DNA of 17,036 nucleotides from CAWKEY01 sp963848675 (GCA_963848675.1 CAWKEY010000034.1:1-17036), one strand, 5' to 3'. Shown: positions 7,023 to 14,295, numbered from the stretch's first letter. A program made the numbers and translations. The notes: generated by a model from the letters alone, not told the origin.

Positions 7023-8336
7023 ATGAATTTTCTAATTAAGTATTGTGGAATTGCATCGTTACTCGCCCTGAGTTTAGGGGCATCTCACGCAAGTGACGAT
7101 AAAGATCACCCTGAAAAAAAACGGCATCATCAAGAGAAATATTTATATGTTTGGGCTGGGGACCAGGCACGCGACAATCCAGATTTTCTCGCAGTAATCA
7201 ATTTTGACGAGGATTCGGATGATTACGGAGAAGTCATTACTACCGTTCCGCTCCCGCCACCCGGCGATATCAACAACGAGCCGCATCATTGCCACCTTTC
7301 TAAAGACAAAAACATCCTTGGTTGTGGGGGGCTTCTAAGCTTGTTACAACATCAAAATAGTATCTTCTTTTTTGATGTTTCAAACCCAACTGCGCCAAAA
7401 CTAATTTCATCAACCAAAGCAAATTTATCCGATATAACCGACGACTTTCTACCTCTGAATAATGGCGGATTTCTGATTACTAACATGGGGTCAGGTTCAG
7501 GATTCACTCCGGGCAGGGTAGTTGAATACGACGCTCGTCGTGGATTGGTGGCAGAATGGCCCATACTAAAACCGCGCGATGATAGCTCGTTACTGGATGA
7601 TTTTAACCCGCATGGCATCAGCGCTAGGCCTGAAGTTAATCTGATGGTGACGTCTGATTTCATCGAACCTGCATCAACCCTTAACGGTGTTTCTGGCGAT
7701 CCTATACTTAGAAGCAGTGTACGCGTATGGGATTTCAAGAAACGCCGAATCACCAAGACAATTCCAATAGTCTCTCCGGCGAGTGGTAATGATGGGATTG
7801 GCACGATGGATATTAAATTAATTCCCGATGATCCCCACAAACGCGCATTTACCGCGGGTATGTTTGACGGCTGGGTCTATTTGGTCGACACGGAAAATAG
7901 TGTTGCCACGCCAGTGTTTGATTGTGAAACCATCACGCCACATGTCGAGGTGCCTGTCCGAGGCGGCATGATTCAGCTACTCGATGTCACTAAGACGGGC
8001 AAATCCCGATTGTTAACCGGTGCATTCCAGGCGGGGCAAGTGATTATGCTGGATGTTTCAAATCCCAAAAAACCCAAGCAGTCAGCTGTAGTTAGTCTTG
8101 GCGTGGGCGCAGGCCCTCATACAATTGTGCTTAGCGAAGATGACAAACGATTGGTTGTCACCGATTATTTTCTTGAAGAGGATGATTTCGGCAAAATTCA
8201 TTTTGAAGGCGATCATAAAGTTCACGTCCTTAAAGTGGGTGAAAACAGCTTAAAGTTGGACCCCCGCTTTAAACTTGACTTCAATACCGCATTTTCAACA
8301 GGCCCTGCACGGCCTCATGGTGTCGCAATGAAATAA
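7023..8336 (+). CDS. Exported SBP56-family (selenium-binding / methanethiol oxidase-like) beta-propeller
   Basis: A 437-residue protein with a Sec signal peptide (residues 1-about 23; hydrophobic LLALSLGA, likely cut after SHA), so it should act in the periplasm. The rest follows the SBP56 propeller pattern: YLYVWAGD at 40-47, DFLAVINFD, IFFFDVSNPTAPKL, RVWDFKKRRI, WVYLVDTE, and a tail ending LKLDPRFKLDFNTAF. Histidines in motif-like spots (EPHHCH 86-91, NPHG 195-198, GPHT 364-367, RPHG 430-433) could bind copper as proposed for bacterial methanethiol oxidase, which converts methanethiol to formaldehyde, H2S and H2O2. That enzymatic role is inference; the fold is more certain. GGGGGGG about 8 bases before the ATG serves as ribosome site. 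The insertion sequence ends 22 bases upstream, so the native promoter was probably displaced. Confidence 0.75.
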   Translation: MNFLIKYCGIASLLALSLGASHASDDKDHPEKKRHHQEKYLYVWAGDQARDNPDFLAVINFDEDSDDYGEVITTVPLPPPGDINNEPHHCHLSKDKNILGCGGLLSLLQHQNSIFFFDVSNPTAPKLISSTKANLSDITDDFLPLNNGGFLITNMGSGSGFTPGRVVEYDARRGLVAEWPILKPRDDSSLLDDFNPHGISARPEVNLMVTSDFIEPASTLNGVSGDPILRSSVRVWDFKKRRITKTIPIVSPASGNDGIGTMDIKLIPDDPHKRAFTAGMFDGWVYLVDTENSVATPVFDCETITPHVEVPVRGGMIQLLDVTKTGKSRLLTGAFQAGQVIMLDVSNPKKPKQSAVVSLGVGAGPHTIVLSEDDKRLVVTDYFLEEDDFGKIHFEGDHKVHVLKVGENSLKLDPRFKLDFNTAFSTGPARPHGVAMK

Positions 8337-8344
8337 ATAGTGTT

Positions 8345-8373
8345 AAGGGAGATGCGTACTTTGCATCACCCTT
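8345..8373 (+). terminator. Probable terminator of the SBP56-like gene
   Basis: AAGGG-A-GATGC and GCATC-A-CCCTT form a 10-bp stem with one A-A mismatch and a short loop, nine bases after the stop codon. The T-run after it is weak (TTTGATCATG is interrupted), so it may be partly rho-dependent. Confidence 0.55.
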
Positions 8374-8485
8374 TGATCATGCTGTTGTTAACTGGTGAAG
8401 CCATCTATGAATTATTTCTATTTGCGACAGCCACCTTTGAGAAATAAACCAGCCGATCAAATTGCCGCTTTACATGACAAGTTTG

Positions 8486-8587
8486 GGTCGGTTGAACTCA
8501 GTGACGAACGGCAGCTTTCAGGTATCGGAATTCAATGACAGCTTTCCGGCGATGAATCTGAAGAGCGGACGGTCGCCGAGCGACCCT
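8486..8587 (+). repeat. Partial copy of the dispersed repeat (5' segment)
   Basis: Aligns with the reverse complement of about 11940-12038: shared blocks GGTCGGTTG, ACTC, GGCxGCTT, CAGG and CTTTCCGGCGATGAAT, then GAAGAGC and GTCGCC. The middle and 3' parts of the repeat are absent. A short open frame here (8462-8701) has a peptide similar to one read across the 11.9-kb copy, because both come from the repeat, so I do not call it a gene. Confidence 0.7.
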
Positions 8588-8640
8588 AAGGCGACACTGG
8601 CCCATTTTGCCAAATGGCAGCAGACCAGCAGTAAGCTGTT

Positions 8641-8731
8641 ATTCAACGTTCCAGCGACCGCACGCAGCGCTGGCTGCGCGCAAGGCAAGAACATTACGTG
8701 ATCCGTATTGCTGCAACGGGGGGTGTTAGGT
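8641..8731. other. Weak attC-like segment downstream of the haloperoxidase gene
   Basis: ATTCAAC (8641-8647) and GTTAGGT (8725-8731) fit the two integron core-site consensus boxes RYYYAAC and GTTRRRY at attC-like spacing, and GTTCCAGC/GCTGCAAC inside could pair with one mismatch. The inner arms are placed asymmetrically (0 versus about 7 bases from the boxes), unlike a good attC. No other gene was found in 8337-8866. Confidence 0.25.
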
Positions 8732-8822
8732 GACTGATTAGAGCAAGGACTTCTCATGTAGCAAATTGAACTGGTTCTAACTCTGCCAACACAGCCATGA
8801 GACCACGGCAACTGTGTAAAAT

Positions 8823-8849
8823 GGGTGTCGGCAAGCCGAGCCGACACCC
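8823..8849. terminator. Bidirectional intrinsic terminator
   Basis: GGGTGTCGGC and GCCGACACCC form a perfect 10-bp GC-rich stem with a 7-base loop, followed by TGCTTTT on the plus strand and by ATTTT on the minus strand. It lies 18 bases beyond the stop of the minus-strand haloperoxidase gene and most likely ends that transcript. Confidence 0.8.
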
Positions 8850-8866
8850 TGCTTTTGCAATCCGCT

Positions 8867-10951
8867 TCAGATCTCCGCAGATGAATCCCGCCCCGTCACA
8901 TGCCTGAGCCACCAGGCATCTTCTGAGATGGGGATACCATCCTTTGTGATGACCGACAGCGAGGGCGCTGAGGCTGTTTCTCCGTAGATCGTGAGGCGAT
9001 CACCATCGAAGCTGTTGAAGACCGATTCGATCGAATCGCCGTACGCTGGGCACTGCTCCATCATGATGCCCACGGCTATGCGCTCGCCCAGGCGCAGCGA
9101 GTCGTAATAGTCGGAGTAATAGTGCACGCCAGCCATGTCGCGCCCAATCGCGATATTGGCCGCGAGCTTGTCCAGCTCGCCTTGCACAGTCAGCTTGGTT
9201 CCGTTCTTGTTCACTAGTTTTGATCCGTCGGAATCTGGCTCGAAATAGTCGCTGTCCCCCATCTTGAGAATGCGCTCCTTGTAGCTGTTGCCGCTCTCGA
9301 ACATCTCGAAGAAGGCCTTCAAGATCGTCACGCAACCGCCTGCCACCGTGGCATGGCCGGCACCATATGACGGATGCATCGGCGAGCCCTCGGGGAACGC
9401 CATCGGCAGCAGCAAGTTGCCGCCGTTGAACAGCGCTGCCGTGATACCGTCCGGGTGATTGCCATTGGCGGAGCCACACTCGATTTTGCGCATGGCTACC
9501 ATGGCGGCGCCGTTCTGCGCGGTGTTGTGCGCCTTGATGGCGTCGCGCAGATCCATCGGCAGCTCGGCATGGGTTGCCATGAAGGCGGCTTGCGCGTTGC
9601 CCAGGCGTGCGGCTTCGCCCAGCTCCACCAGCGTGAGGCGGCCAGCCAGTGCCTCTGGCCGCGCACGGCGGTGGTAGTTGAACTTCTGGCGGCGAACAGC
9701 CTTAAGGCAGCGCGTGGCCACTTCGGTCACTAACGACAGGATGTGTGGCCCGCCAAAGGTGGCAAACGCGTCCCGTCTACCCGAAATGCTCGGTTCCGGG
9801 AACCCGCGCGAGTGTGGAGTGCCTGCATCTAGCAGCAAAAACGCCGCGTTCAGGTAGGCTTGGTACAGCTGGTCGTAGTGGACATACGTGGCCAGATCGC
9901 GCGGCGTTGTGATGAAGCGGCGCGTGCTCTCAAAGGCGTCAGTGCCACCATACTTCGCGCCGTTTTGCACGTCGAGCCATTGGCGCCAGTCAGTCATGTG
10001 ATCCAGTCCGGCCTTGTGCACGATGATCCGCTGGTCAATGATCTGCGTGCCATAGCGTATAAAGCCGTCCTCCGCCTCGAACTGCGATTTCTTGCCCGGA
10101 AAGCCCGGGTTGCCCGTCGGCGTCGGCACCACGCTATTCGCTCCTGCTAGCAAAAACTGCGAGACGAACGGGCCGGCTTTGGCGCCCGCCGTCGAGCCGC
10201 GGAACATCACGTCGGCGGTGAGTGCGGGTTGACCGTCGCGTAGGCGAGCAGCGCGACGGCTTCCTTCAAATTGGTTCAACCCGGTAACAGGGTCAGCATG
10301 GCCGGGCGTGGACGACGTGCGATTGGCCACCGGACCGTTAAAGAACGGCATCGCGTCCAACAATGCGGCCAGCTGCGCCGCCGTGCGCTCGGCGTTGCCG
10401 CCGCCGATCTTGCCGCCGTTGCCTTGGACAATCTCGGTAAATGGCACATCGCGCAAGATGGCCAGCGCATACACCTCTGCAATCTCGGCGGCCAGCTCGC
10501 TGGAGCCCACACGCGGCGCGGGCGACATGCCCACCGATCCTGCGTCCGGTCCTTCCAGCTCAAACACATGGCCGGCGCGAGGGCTCTCCCAGCCACGCCA
10601 CTCCGCTTTTTTGCCCATGGCATCCACAACGCAGGTGTATATCACACCGCGGTCCTTGGCCGATTTCACCTTGTCGTCAAACAGTGAACGGTCCTCCGAA
10701 TTGATGGCCATCACAAAACAGGGGTAGTCCTCCGGGTAGTCGGCGGCATTGAGTAGGCCAAACGCATCGTGTGCCAGACCCTTGGTGAAGTTGGCCGGAT
10801 ACACCGGGCCGTGGTCGTCCTCTTCGGCGTTGGACTTGGTCAGTGCCTGCGGGCGCTCGCGCGACACGTTGGTTGAAAGATCGCGAAAATGCTTGGCGGC
10901 ACTTGCGCGGCGGGTTCCGGATGGTACCGGCTCGGAAAATGGCAGCTTCAT
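8867..10951 (-). CDS. Vanadium-dependent haloperoxidase (PAP2-related)
   Basis: A 694-residue protein with the complete vanadate pocket of this family: Lys423 and Arg431 in KFNYHRRARPE, His526 in MHPSYGAGHA (acid-base histidine of bromoperoxidases), Gly532, His533 (vanadate ligand), and Arg604 and His610 in GRDMAGVHYYSDYYDS. These match Lys341, Arg349, His411, Gly417, His418, Arg480 and His486 of the algal bromoperoxidase by spacing. The position equivalent to Ser416 is Ala531 here. The enzymes use H2O2 to oxidise halides to hypohalous acid. No signal peptide is visible, so it is probably cytoplasmic or exported by another route. The start is firm: AAGGAG lies seven bases before the ATG. The gene is GC-rich compared with its right-hand neighbour and sits alone, with its own terminator, suggesting horizontal gain. 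Confidence 0.92.
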   Translation of the reverse strand: MKLPFSEPVPSGTRRASAAKHFRDLSTNVSRERPQALTKSNAEEDDHGPVYPANFTKGLAHDAFGLLNAADYPEDYPCFVMAINSEDRSLFDDKVKSAKDRGVIYTCVVDAMGKKAEWRGWESPRAGHVFELEGPDAGSVGMSPAPRVGSSELAAEIAEVYALAILRDVPFTEIVQGNGGKIGGGNAERTAAQLAALLDAMPFFNGPVANRTSSTPGHADPVTGLNQFEGSRRAARLRDGQPALTADVMFRGSTAGAKAGPFVSQFLLAGANSVVPTPTGNPGFPGKKSQFEAEDGFIRYGTQIIDQRIIVHKAGLDHMTDWRQWLDVQNGAKYGGTDAFESTRRFITTPRDLATYVHYDQLYQAYLNAAFLLLDAGTPHSRGFPEPSISGRRDAFATFGGPHILSLVTEVATRCLKAVRRQKFNYHRRARPEALAGRLTLVELGEAARLGNAQAAFMATHAELPMDLRDAIKAHNTAQNGAAMVAMRKIECGSANGNHPDGITAALFNGGNLLLPMAFPEGSPMHPSYGAGHATVAGGCVTILKAFFEMFESGNSYKERILKMGDSDYFEPDSDGSKLVNKNGTKLTVQGELDKLAANIAIGRDMAGVHYYSDYYDSLRLGERIAVGIMMEQCPAYGDSIESVFNSFDGDRLTIYGETASAPSLSVITKDGIPISEDAWWLRHVTGRDSSAEI

Positions 10952-11007
10952 ATCAGACTCCTTGGTTCAGTTGGGCCTTACACAGCCCTGGGTGTTAATC
11001 AACAAAA

Positions 11008-11112
11008 GGCTCCAAAGTTCCATAGACTTTATAAGCGATCGCAATTGTAAGTCACGCGGACAAACTAACGATACATTGGGCCTATCCATCGGCTACTCCC
11101 TACTTTGGAGCC
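11008..11112. repeat. 11-bp perfect inverted repeat in the haloperoxidase leader
   Basis: GGCTCCAAAGT (11008-11018) and ACTTTGGAGCC (11102-11112) are exact inverted copies 83 bases apart, upstream of the haloperoxidase start (10951). The right arm overlaps the core box of the attC-like site. It may be an operator pair, a leader RNA stem or the ends of a small insert. The leader 10952-11109 holds no gene. Confidence 0.5.
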
Positions 11113-11178
11113 CAACGTGAAGCTCAGCCGAGAGGAGCCGCATAGCGGCGACGAATCGGCTGGAGCGACTGGTTAGCA
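11110..11178 (-). other. Integron attC-like recombination site
   Basis: Read on the minus strand, a TGCTAAC box (11178-11172) is followed by CGCTCCAGCCG, a central hairpin GCCGC-TAT-GCGGC (11149-11137), CGGCTGAGCTTCACG, and the core GTTGGGC (11116-11110), which fits GTTRRRY exactly. The arms pair with one extra unpaired C, the kind of extrahelical base attC sites use. The left box deviates from RYYYAAC at two positions. The stop codon of the 104-residue gene ends four bases from the site, as in integron gene cassettes. In this orientation that gene would be the cassette owning the attC, and the haloperoxidase would start the next cassette. No integron integrase lies in the window. Confidence 0.6.
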
Positions 11179-11181
11179 GGC

Positions 11182-11496
11182 TTATTTGTTAACTTCATAC
11201 TTAATTCCCTCTGCCAATGCAAACATTTCATTGCGCAAACTGTTGAGATATTCATTTACCTTTTCTTTGTCCTCATCTGTGATTAGATGATTATTTTCTA
11301 TACATAAATAGAGATCATTAAAGCTTCCCATACCATCAAATGATGTAAGTAGATGTTCAATGCCGTAGAAATCTGATTTCAATATGTAATCCAAGTCCTT
11401 ATTTAGCCACTGTGACCAGTGAGTTTCACCATATTGATTCAGCAAACCAATAGCTTCTTCAATTACTAAGGTTAATTGTTCGGTTTTTGGTCCCAT
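11182..11496 (-). CDS. Small DUF6966-like protein of unknown function
   Basis: A 104-residue acidic, helical protein with the pattern LLNQYGETHWSQWLNKDL (about 18-35), then FYGIEHLLTSFDGMGSFNDL (43-62), which I associate with the DUF6966 family of small standalone proteins. I know no proven function. There are no cysteine clusters, membrane segments or signal peptide. No clear ribosome site precedes the ATG at 11496 (AAGCAAGCAAA), so the true start could be downstream. It is AT-richer than the haloperoxidase gene. Its stop codon lies four bases from the attC-like site, suggesting it arrived as a gene cassette. The gap upstream (11497-11741) holds no other gene I can support. Confidence 0.65.
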   Translation of the reverse strand: MGPKTEQLTLVIEEAIGLLNQYGETHWSQWLNKDLDYILKSDFYGIEHLLTSFDGMGSFNDLYLCIENNHLITDEDKEKVNEYLNSLRNEMFALAEGIKYEVNK

Positions 11497-11741
11497 TTTG
11501 CTTGCTTACAAGTTATTAAGCTGTTAACCGTATATCTATCACGAAACATGTGTAGCCTCAATAAATTTATGAACTATCAGGGATTTTCACTTCTGTATAT
11601 CAACCAAACTGCACCGATACCATACCGGGCCGGACATTTAAAGAATCGAAGAAAGCCCGCTGACCTTTTTAGTCAAATTCTCTGCTTGACGGCAATGAGC
11701 CGGTTTGCAGTCGTTGATCAATGCGCTTTCTGTGGCAGGAA

Positions 11742-12038
11742 TTGGCCGTAGTGACTCAGTGATAATGTCAAATTGTTTGCCGAAAACCGGACAGTCAACT
11801 GGGTCAAAGGATGCCTTAACTATTGAAATTGGATAGCGACTCCGACGGTCCGGTAATGGCCGATTGGGTGAGGTCGCCAACGTCGGCTTTGTAGTCCTTC
11901 AGTTCGCAAAATCTGAAATTGACCGACTGGCCGGTTTGGGTCGCCTGGCGACAGTCTGCTCTTCGAATTCATCGCCGGAAAGCGGTCGGTAAAATCCAGA
12001 TTCCTGGAAGCGGCCGTTGTCAAAGAGTGCAACCGACC
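11742..12038 (-). repeat. Most complete copy of the dispersed repeat (about 297 bp)
   Basis: On the minus strand this copy runs from GGTCGGTTG (12038) through CTTTCCGGCGATGAAT, CCAAACCGGCCAGTC and GGCGACCTCACCCAA to a 3' segment of 95 bp (11836-11742) containing CCAATTTCAATAGTTAAGG. It joins segments that occur separately at 8.5 kb, 5.4 kb, 13.1 kb and 16.0 kb. Its 3' 95 bp match the 16.0-kb copy at 89 of 95 positions and the 13.1-kb copy at about 78 of 95 by hand alignment. Open frames across it (for example 11820-12395, minus) are read through the repeat and the PIN gene antisense and are not called as genes. Confidence 0.8.
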
Positions 12039-12183
12039 TACTGCGGCCATAGAACCCAGACTCACCAATGGCTGCAGATTCGCGTAAAGCTTTCCATCAT
12101 TTTGTCGCAAAGAGCCTATCGACTTACTGCCAGAATCACGGGTGAAAATAATAAGCCGCCTTGACTTTCTTGAATGGAATAAT

Positions 12184-12633
12184 ATGATATGCGATATGAA
12201 AAAATTCCGTGTCGTTTTGGATACCAACGTTCTCGTCGCCGCATCCCGAAGCAGGAATGGTGCTTCATTTGCCCTGCTATTGGCCCTAAAAAACGGTAAA
12301 TATACAGCGCTGGCGTCGGTGCCGCTGATGCTGGAATACGAAGCTGTGCTGAAGCGACCTGAACAACTGGCTGTCAGCGGACGTACTGCGACCACGACCG
12401 ATGCCTTCCTGGACGCACTGTCGTTATTTATTGAACCAGTACACCTGCATTACCTTTGGCGACCACAATTACGTGACCCAGCAGATGAAATGGTGCTTGA
12501 AACCGCATTAAATGGTCGTGCCGAAGTGCTGGTCACCTTGAATATTGCTGATTTTGTTCCCGCCAGCCATTTTCGACTGCCGGTGTTGACCCCAGGTGCT
12601 TTTTTGCGCCAATTGCAAGTGGAGAAAACCTGA
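12184..12633 (+). CDS. PIN-family toxin (COG1569-like)
   Basis: A 149-residue PIN protein with FRVVLDTNVLVAASRSRNGA near the N-terminus (Asp13 as first metal ligand), an acidic LMLEYEAVLKRPE segment, LRDPADEMVLETAL, and LVTLNIADF toward the end. This is the branch usually annotated as putative toxin-antitoxin toxin component, PIN family. I prefer the ATG at 12184, which has GGAA five bases upstream; an in-frame ATG at 12196 would also fit the family start. It is unusual in preceding its antitoxin, with a one-base overlap (TGATG) at 12633. It probably cleaves RNA. The pair lies between two same-orientation copies of the dispersed repeat. Confidence 0.85.
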   Translation: MICDMKKFRVVLDTNVLVAASRSRNGASFALLLALKNGKYTALASVPLMLEYEAVLKRPEQLAVSGRTATTTDAFLDALSLFIEPVHLHYLWRPQLRDPADEMVLETALNGRAEVLVTLNIADFVPASHFRLPVLTPGAFLRQLQVEKT

Positions 12634-12872
12634 TGACTAACTATGCGCTGCGCGTCCCCGAATCCCTATTTACTTACGCCCGCAAAGTGGCGGAGGAAGA
12701 GCATGTATCAATGAACCAGTTTTTCGTCATGGCCATTGCCGAAAAGGTTTCCGCATTGAAGACCGAGACCTATTTTCGTGAGCGGCAATCGCGCGGCGAA
12801 CTAAATGCTTTTGACACCTGGCTCAAGGCCAGTCCTGATGCAGAACCTATGGCAGGAGACGAATTGATTTAA
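12633..12872 (+). CDS. HicB-like ribbon-helix-helix antitoxin of the PIN toxin
   Basis: A 79-residue protein beginning MTNYALRVPESLFTYARKVA and continuing HVSMNQFFVMAIAEKVSAL, the strand and two helices of an RHH domain of the HicB C-terminal type, then an acidic tail ending in PMAGDELI. GGAG lies nine bases before the ATG. It follows the toxin directly in the same operon and would neutralise it and autoregulate. The family label is by appearance, and Arc-type RHH would be an alternative. No terminator was found. Confidence 0.8.
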   Translation: MTNYALRVPESLFTYARKVAEEEHVSMNQFFVMAIAEKVSALKTETYFRERQSRGELNAFDTWLKASPDAEPMAGDELI

Positions 12873-13086
12873 CATCGGAGATAACCGGTTTATTCCTGCG
12901 GTTCAATTCAATATTGTCTGTACTGATGGGATAAAAGTGAACCTCATGGTGAATGTCGCAAGCCAAAACGGTGGCAAGGCTGATGGTTTCCCCTGTGCGT
13001 GTGTTATTCGCCTTATCTTTGCCATAACTACCGGAATGGCCGGAGCCGATTCGTCTTTTCCGGCTTGTGGCGAAGGCTTGCTGGAA

Positions 13087-13216
13087 TTGGCCGGGGTGAG
13101 GCAGTGATACTGTTAATTTGCTCACCGAATACCGGACAATCAACCGGGTTCCAGAATGCCTTAACTATTGAAATTGGATAGTTACCCCGACCGACCGGTT
13201 TTGGCCGGGTCGAGCC
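13087..13216 (-). repeat. Partial copy of the dispersed repeat (3' segment)
   Basis: The 95 bp at 13087-13181 align without gaps to 11742-11836 at about 78 of 95 positions, with CCTTAACTATTGAAATTGG identical. The next 35 bp (ACCGGTTTTGGCCGGGTCGAG) resemble the matching CGGCCA...CTCACCC stretch of the full copy. It lies 215 bases after the HicB-like gene. The stretch 12873-13086 between them shows no gene I can support. Confidence 0.75.
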
Positions 13217-13336
13217 AGAAGGGACGTAAGGTTGCTTGCCGAAAAGCTGCCATCCGCTGAACTTAAGGATGGAAAATTTCGCCGGCATCCTCAGCGGCCG
13301 GTTTTGGCCGGCTGCCGCCGATGACCAGTGACATAT

Positions 13337-13445
13337 TTCAGTTGCAAATAATGTCGGTTTACGGCGGATGATTGCAGGTCAGCACGAATGATTGCAGGTT
13401 CAGTTGCAAATAAACTCGGTTTGTACGACCGTCAGTTGCATTTAA
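13337..13445 (+). repeat. Interleaved short direct repeats
   Basis: TTCAGTTGCAAATAA occurs at 13337-13351 and 13399-13413, with a variant GTCAGTTGCATTTAA at 13431-13445. A second unit, ATGATTGCAGGT, occurs at 13368-13379 and 13388-13399. TCGGTTT follows the first two main units. The spacing (62 then 32 bases) is not that of a CRISPR array. It could be a protein-binding array such as iterons, or a decayed repeat. The remaining sequence to 13580 holds no gene but has CTAGAC/GTCTAG (13517-13522, 13550-13555). Confidence 0.6.
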
Positions 13446-13580
13446 TTCCGGTCGAAAATTGCGCTGATTGCTGGTTTGTGGGTTTTTGATTGCAAGCTGC
13501 TACACTTACGGTCCCCCTAGACTGTCCTCGCCAAAAAAGCCCCCGACTTGTCTAGCGTTGCATCTCCGGCAGAACCGTTG

Positions 13581-14039
13581 TCAACGGTTACAATAGTCTT
13601 TTATTAAAATAACGTCGAGTGTATCGGTAGAGCGAATGCCGGCATCATTCGTTACAAAGAATTTGCACCCTGCTTTCAGCGCGGTCGCATAATGAAGGGC
13701 ATCAATTAACTTCATCCCTGTTTCTGCCCGTAATCTTGAAGCGGTATCAAATACAGCACTATCATGAGAGAGCACTTGTAAAAAATTTTCCCTCATAAAA
13801 AATGCTTTGCCACGAGCGATCTCGATTTCATCCCGTGTACGATAGGGGTACACCATCAATTCAGCAACAGCCGCATCCCCTGTACAGCCAAAAACCTCAT
13901 TACGATCACAGGCGAGTATTATTTGAGAAACAACCGTTACATACGGCTCTGTTCTATCAAAGAAGTAAATTAAAAAATTCGCATCAAAATAAATGCGTTG
14001 CCCTTGTATTTTTGCAAGCAATACGTCTACTTTTCCCAT
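13581..14039 (-). CDS. PIN-domain toxin (VapC-like)
   Basis: A 152-residue PIN protein with Asp19 in RIYFDANFLIYFFD, an acidic AVAELMVYP segment, MKLIDALHYATAL and FFVTNDAGIRS, giving the expected acidic residues for metal-dependent RNA cleavage. It overlaps the upstream antitoxin gene by 13 bases, so its start at 14039 lies inside the antitoxin frame and translation is coupled. The perfect palindrome AACCGTTG-T-CAACGGTT (13573-13589) overlaps its stop codon; no T-run follows, so it is a doubtful terminator. The RNA target is unknown. Confidence 0.85.
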   Translation of the reverse strand: MGKVDVLLAKIQGQRIYFDANFLIYFFDRTEPYVTVVSQIILACDRNEVFGCTGDAAVAELMVYPYRTRDEIEIARGKAFFMRENFLQVLSHDSAVFDTASRLRAETGMKLIDALHYATALKAGCKFFVTNDAGIRSTDTLDVILIKDYCNR

Positions 14040-14281
14040 TCGTTATGAAGATTATTGATAGTTGTTTCAACTTCTTTCGTCGTTTTACCCCAAGCACCAG
14101 AAAATAGTCCCGCATACGAGAGCACATCATCTTTTTTTGGTGTGGGATTTTGGGGTGTAAAAATAATAACCCCGTTCATGTAATCAACATCGAATTTGCA
14201 ATTTTCTGTCAGGTGAGCTTTTTCGACAATACTTGCTGGAATGGTCACTTGATTTTTACTACGCATCTTCACTTCAGGCAT
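14027..14281 (-). CDS. AbrB/SpoVT-type antitoxin
   Basis: An 84-residue protein with the swapped-hairpin DNA-binding signature MRSKNQVTIPASIVEKAHL (6-24) and FDVDYMNGVIIFTPQ, followed by SYAGLFSGAWGKTTKEVE and a short helix, typical of the toxin-binding tail of AbrB-fold antitoxins. It is the first gene of the minus-strand pair and overlaps the PIN toxin by 13 bases. A near-consensus promoter and a 9-bp palindrome lie just upstream (14296-14353), fitting autorepression. Confidence 0.86.
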   Translation of the reverse strand: MPEVKMRSKNQVTIPASIVEKAHLTENCKFDVDYMNGVIIFTPQNPTPKKDDVLSYAGLFSGAWGKTTKEVETTINNLHNEWEK

Positions 14282-14295
14282 AAAAATCTCTGTGG

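Noticed and set aside
11638..11880. Minus-strand frame containing YPISIVKA, similar to one at 13028-13288
   Set aside because: Both peptides come from the 95-bp repeat block, so the similarity reflects repeat DNA and not a gene family.
11820..12395. Minus-strand frame of 191 residues
   Set aside because: It runs antisense through the PIN gene and then through the dispersed repeat; the repeat explains its similarity to a frame at 8.5 kb.
12847..13143. Minus-strand frame of 98 residues
   Set aside because: It overlaps the HicB-like gene end and the repeat. The middle part reads somewhat protein-like but I recognise no family, so a gene remnant cannot be supported.
13337..13445. CRISPR array
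   Set aside because: The units are too short and unevenly spaced, with no regular spacers and no cas genes in the window.
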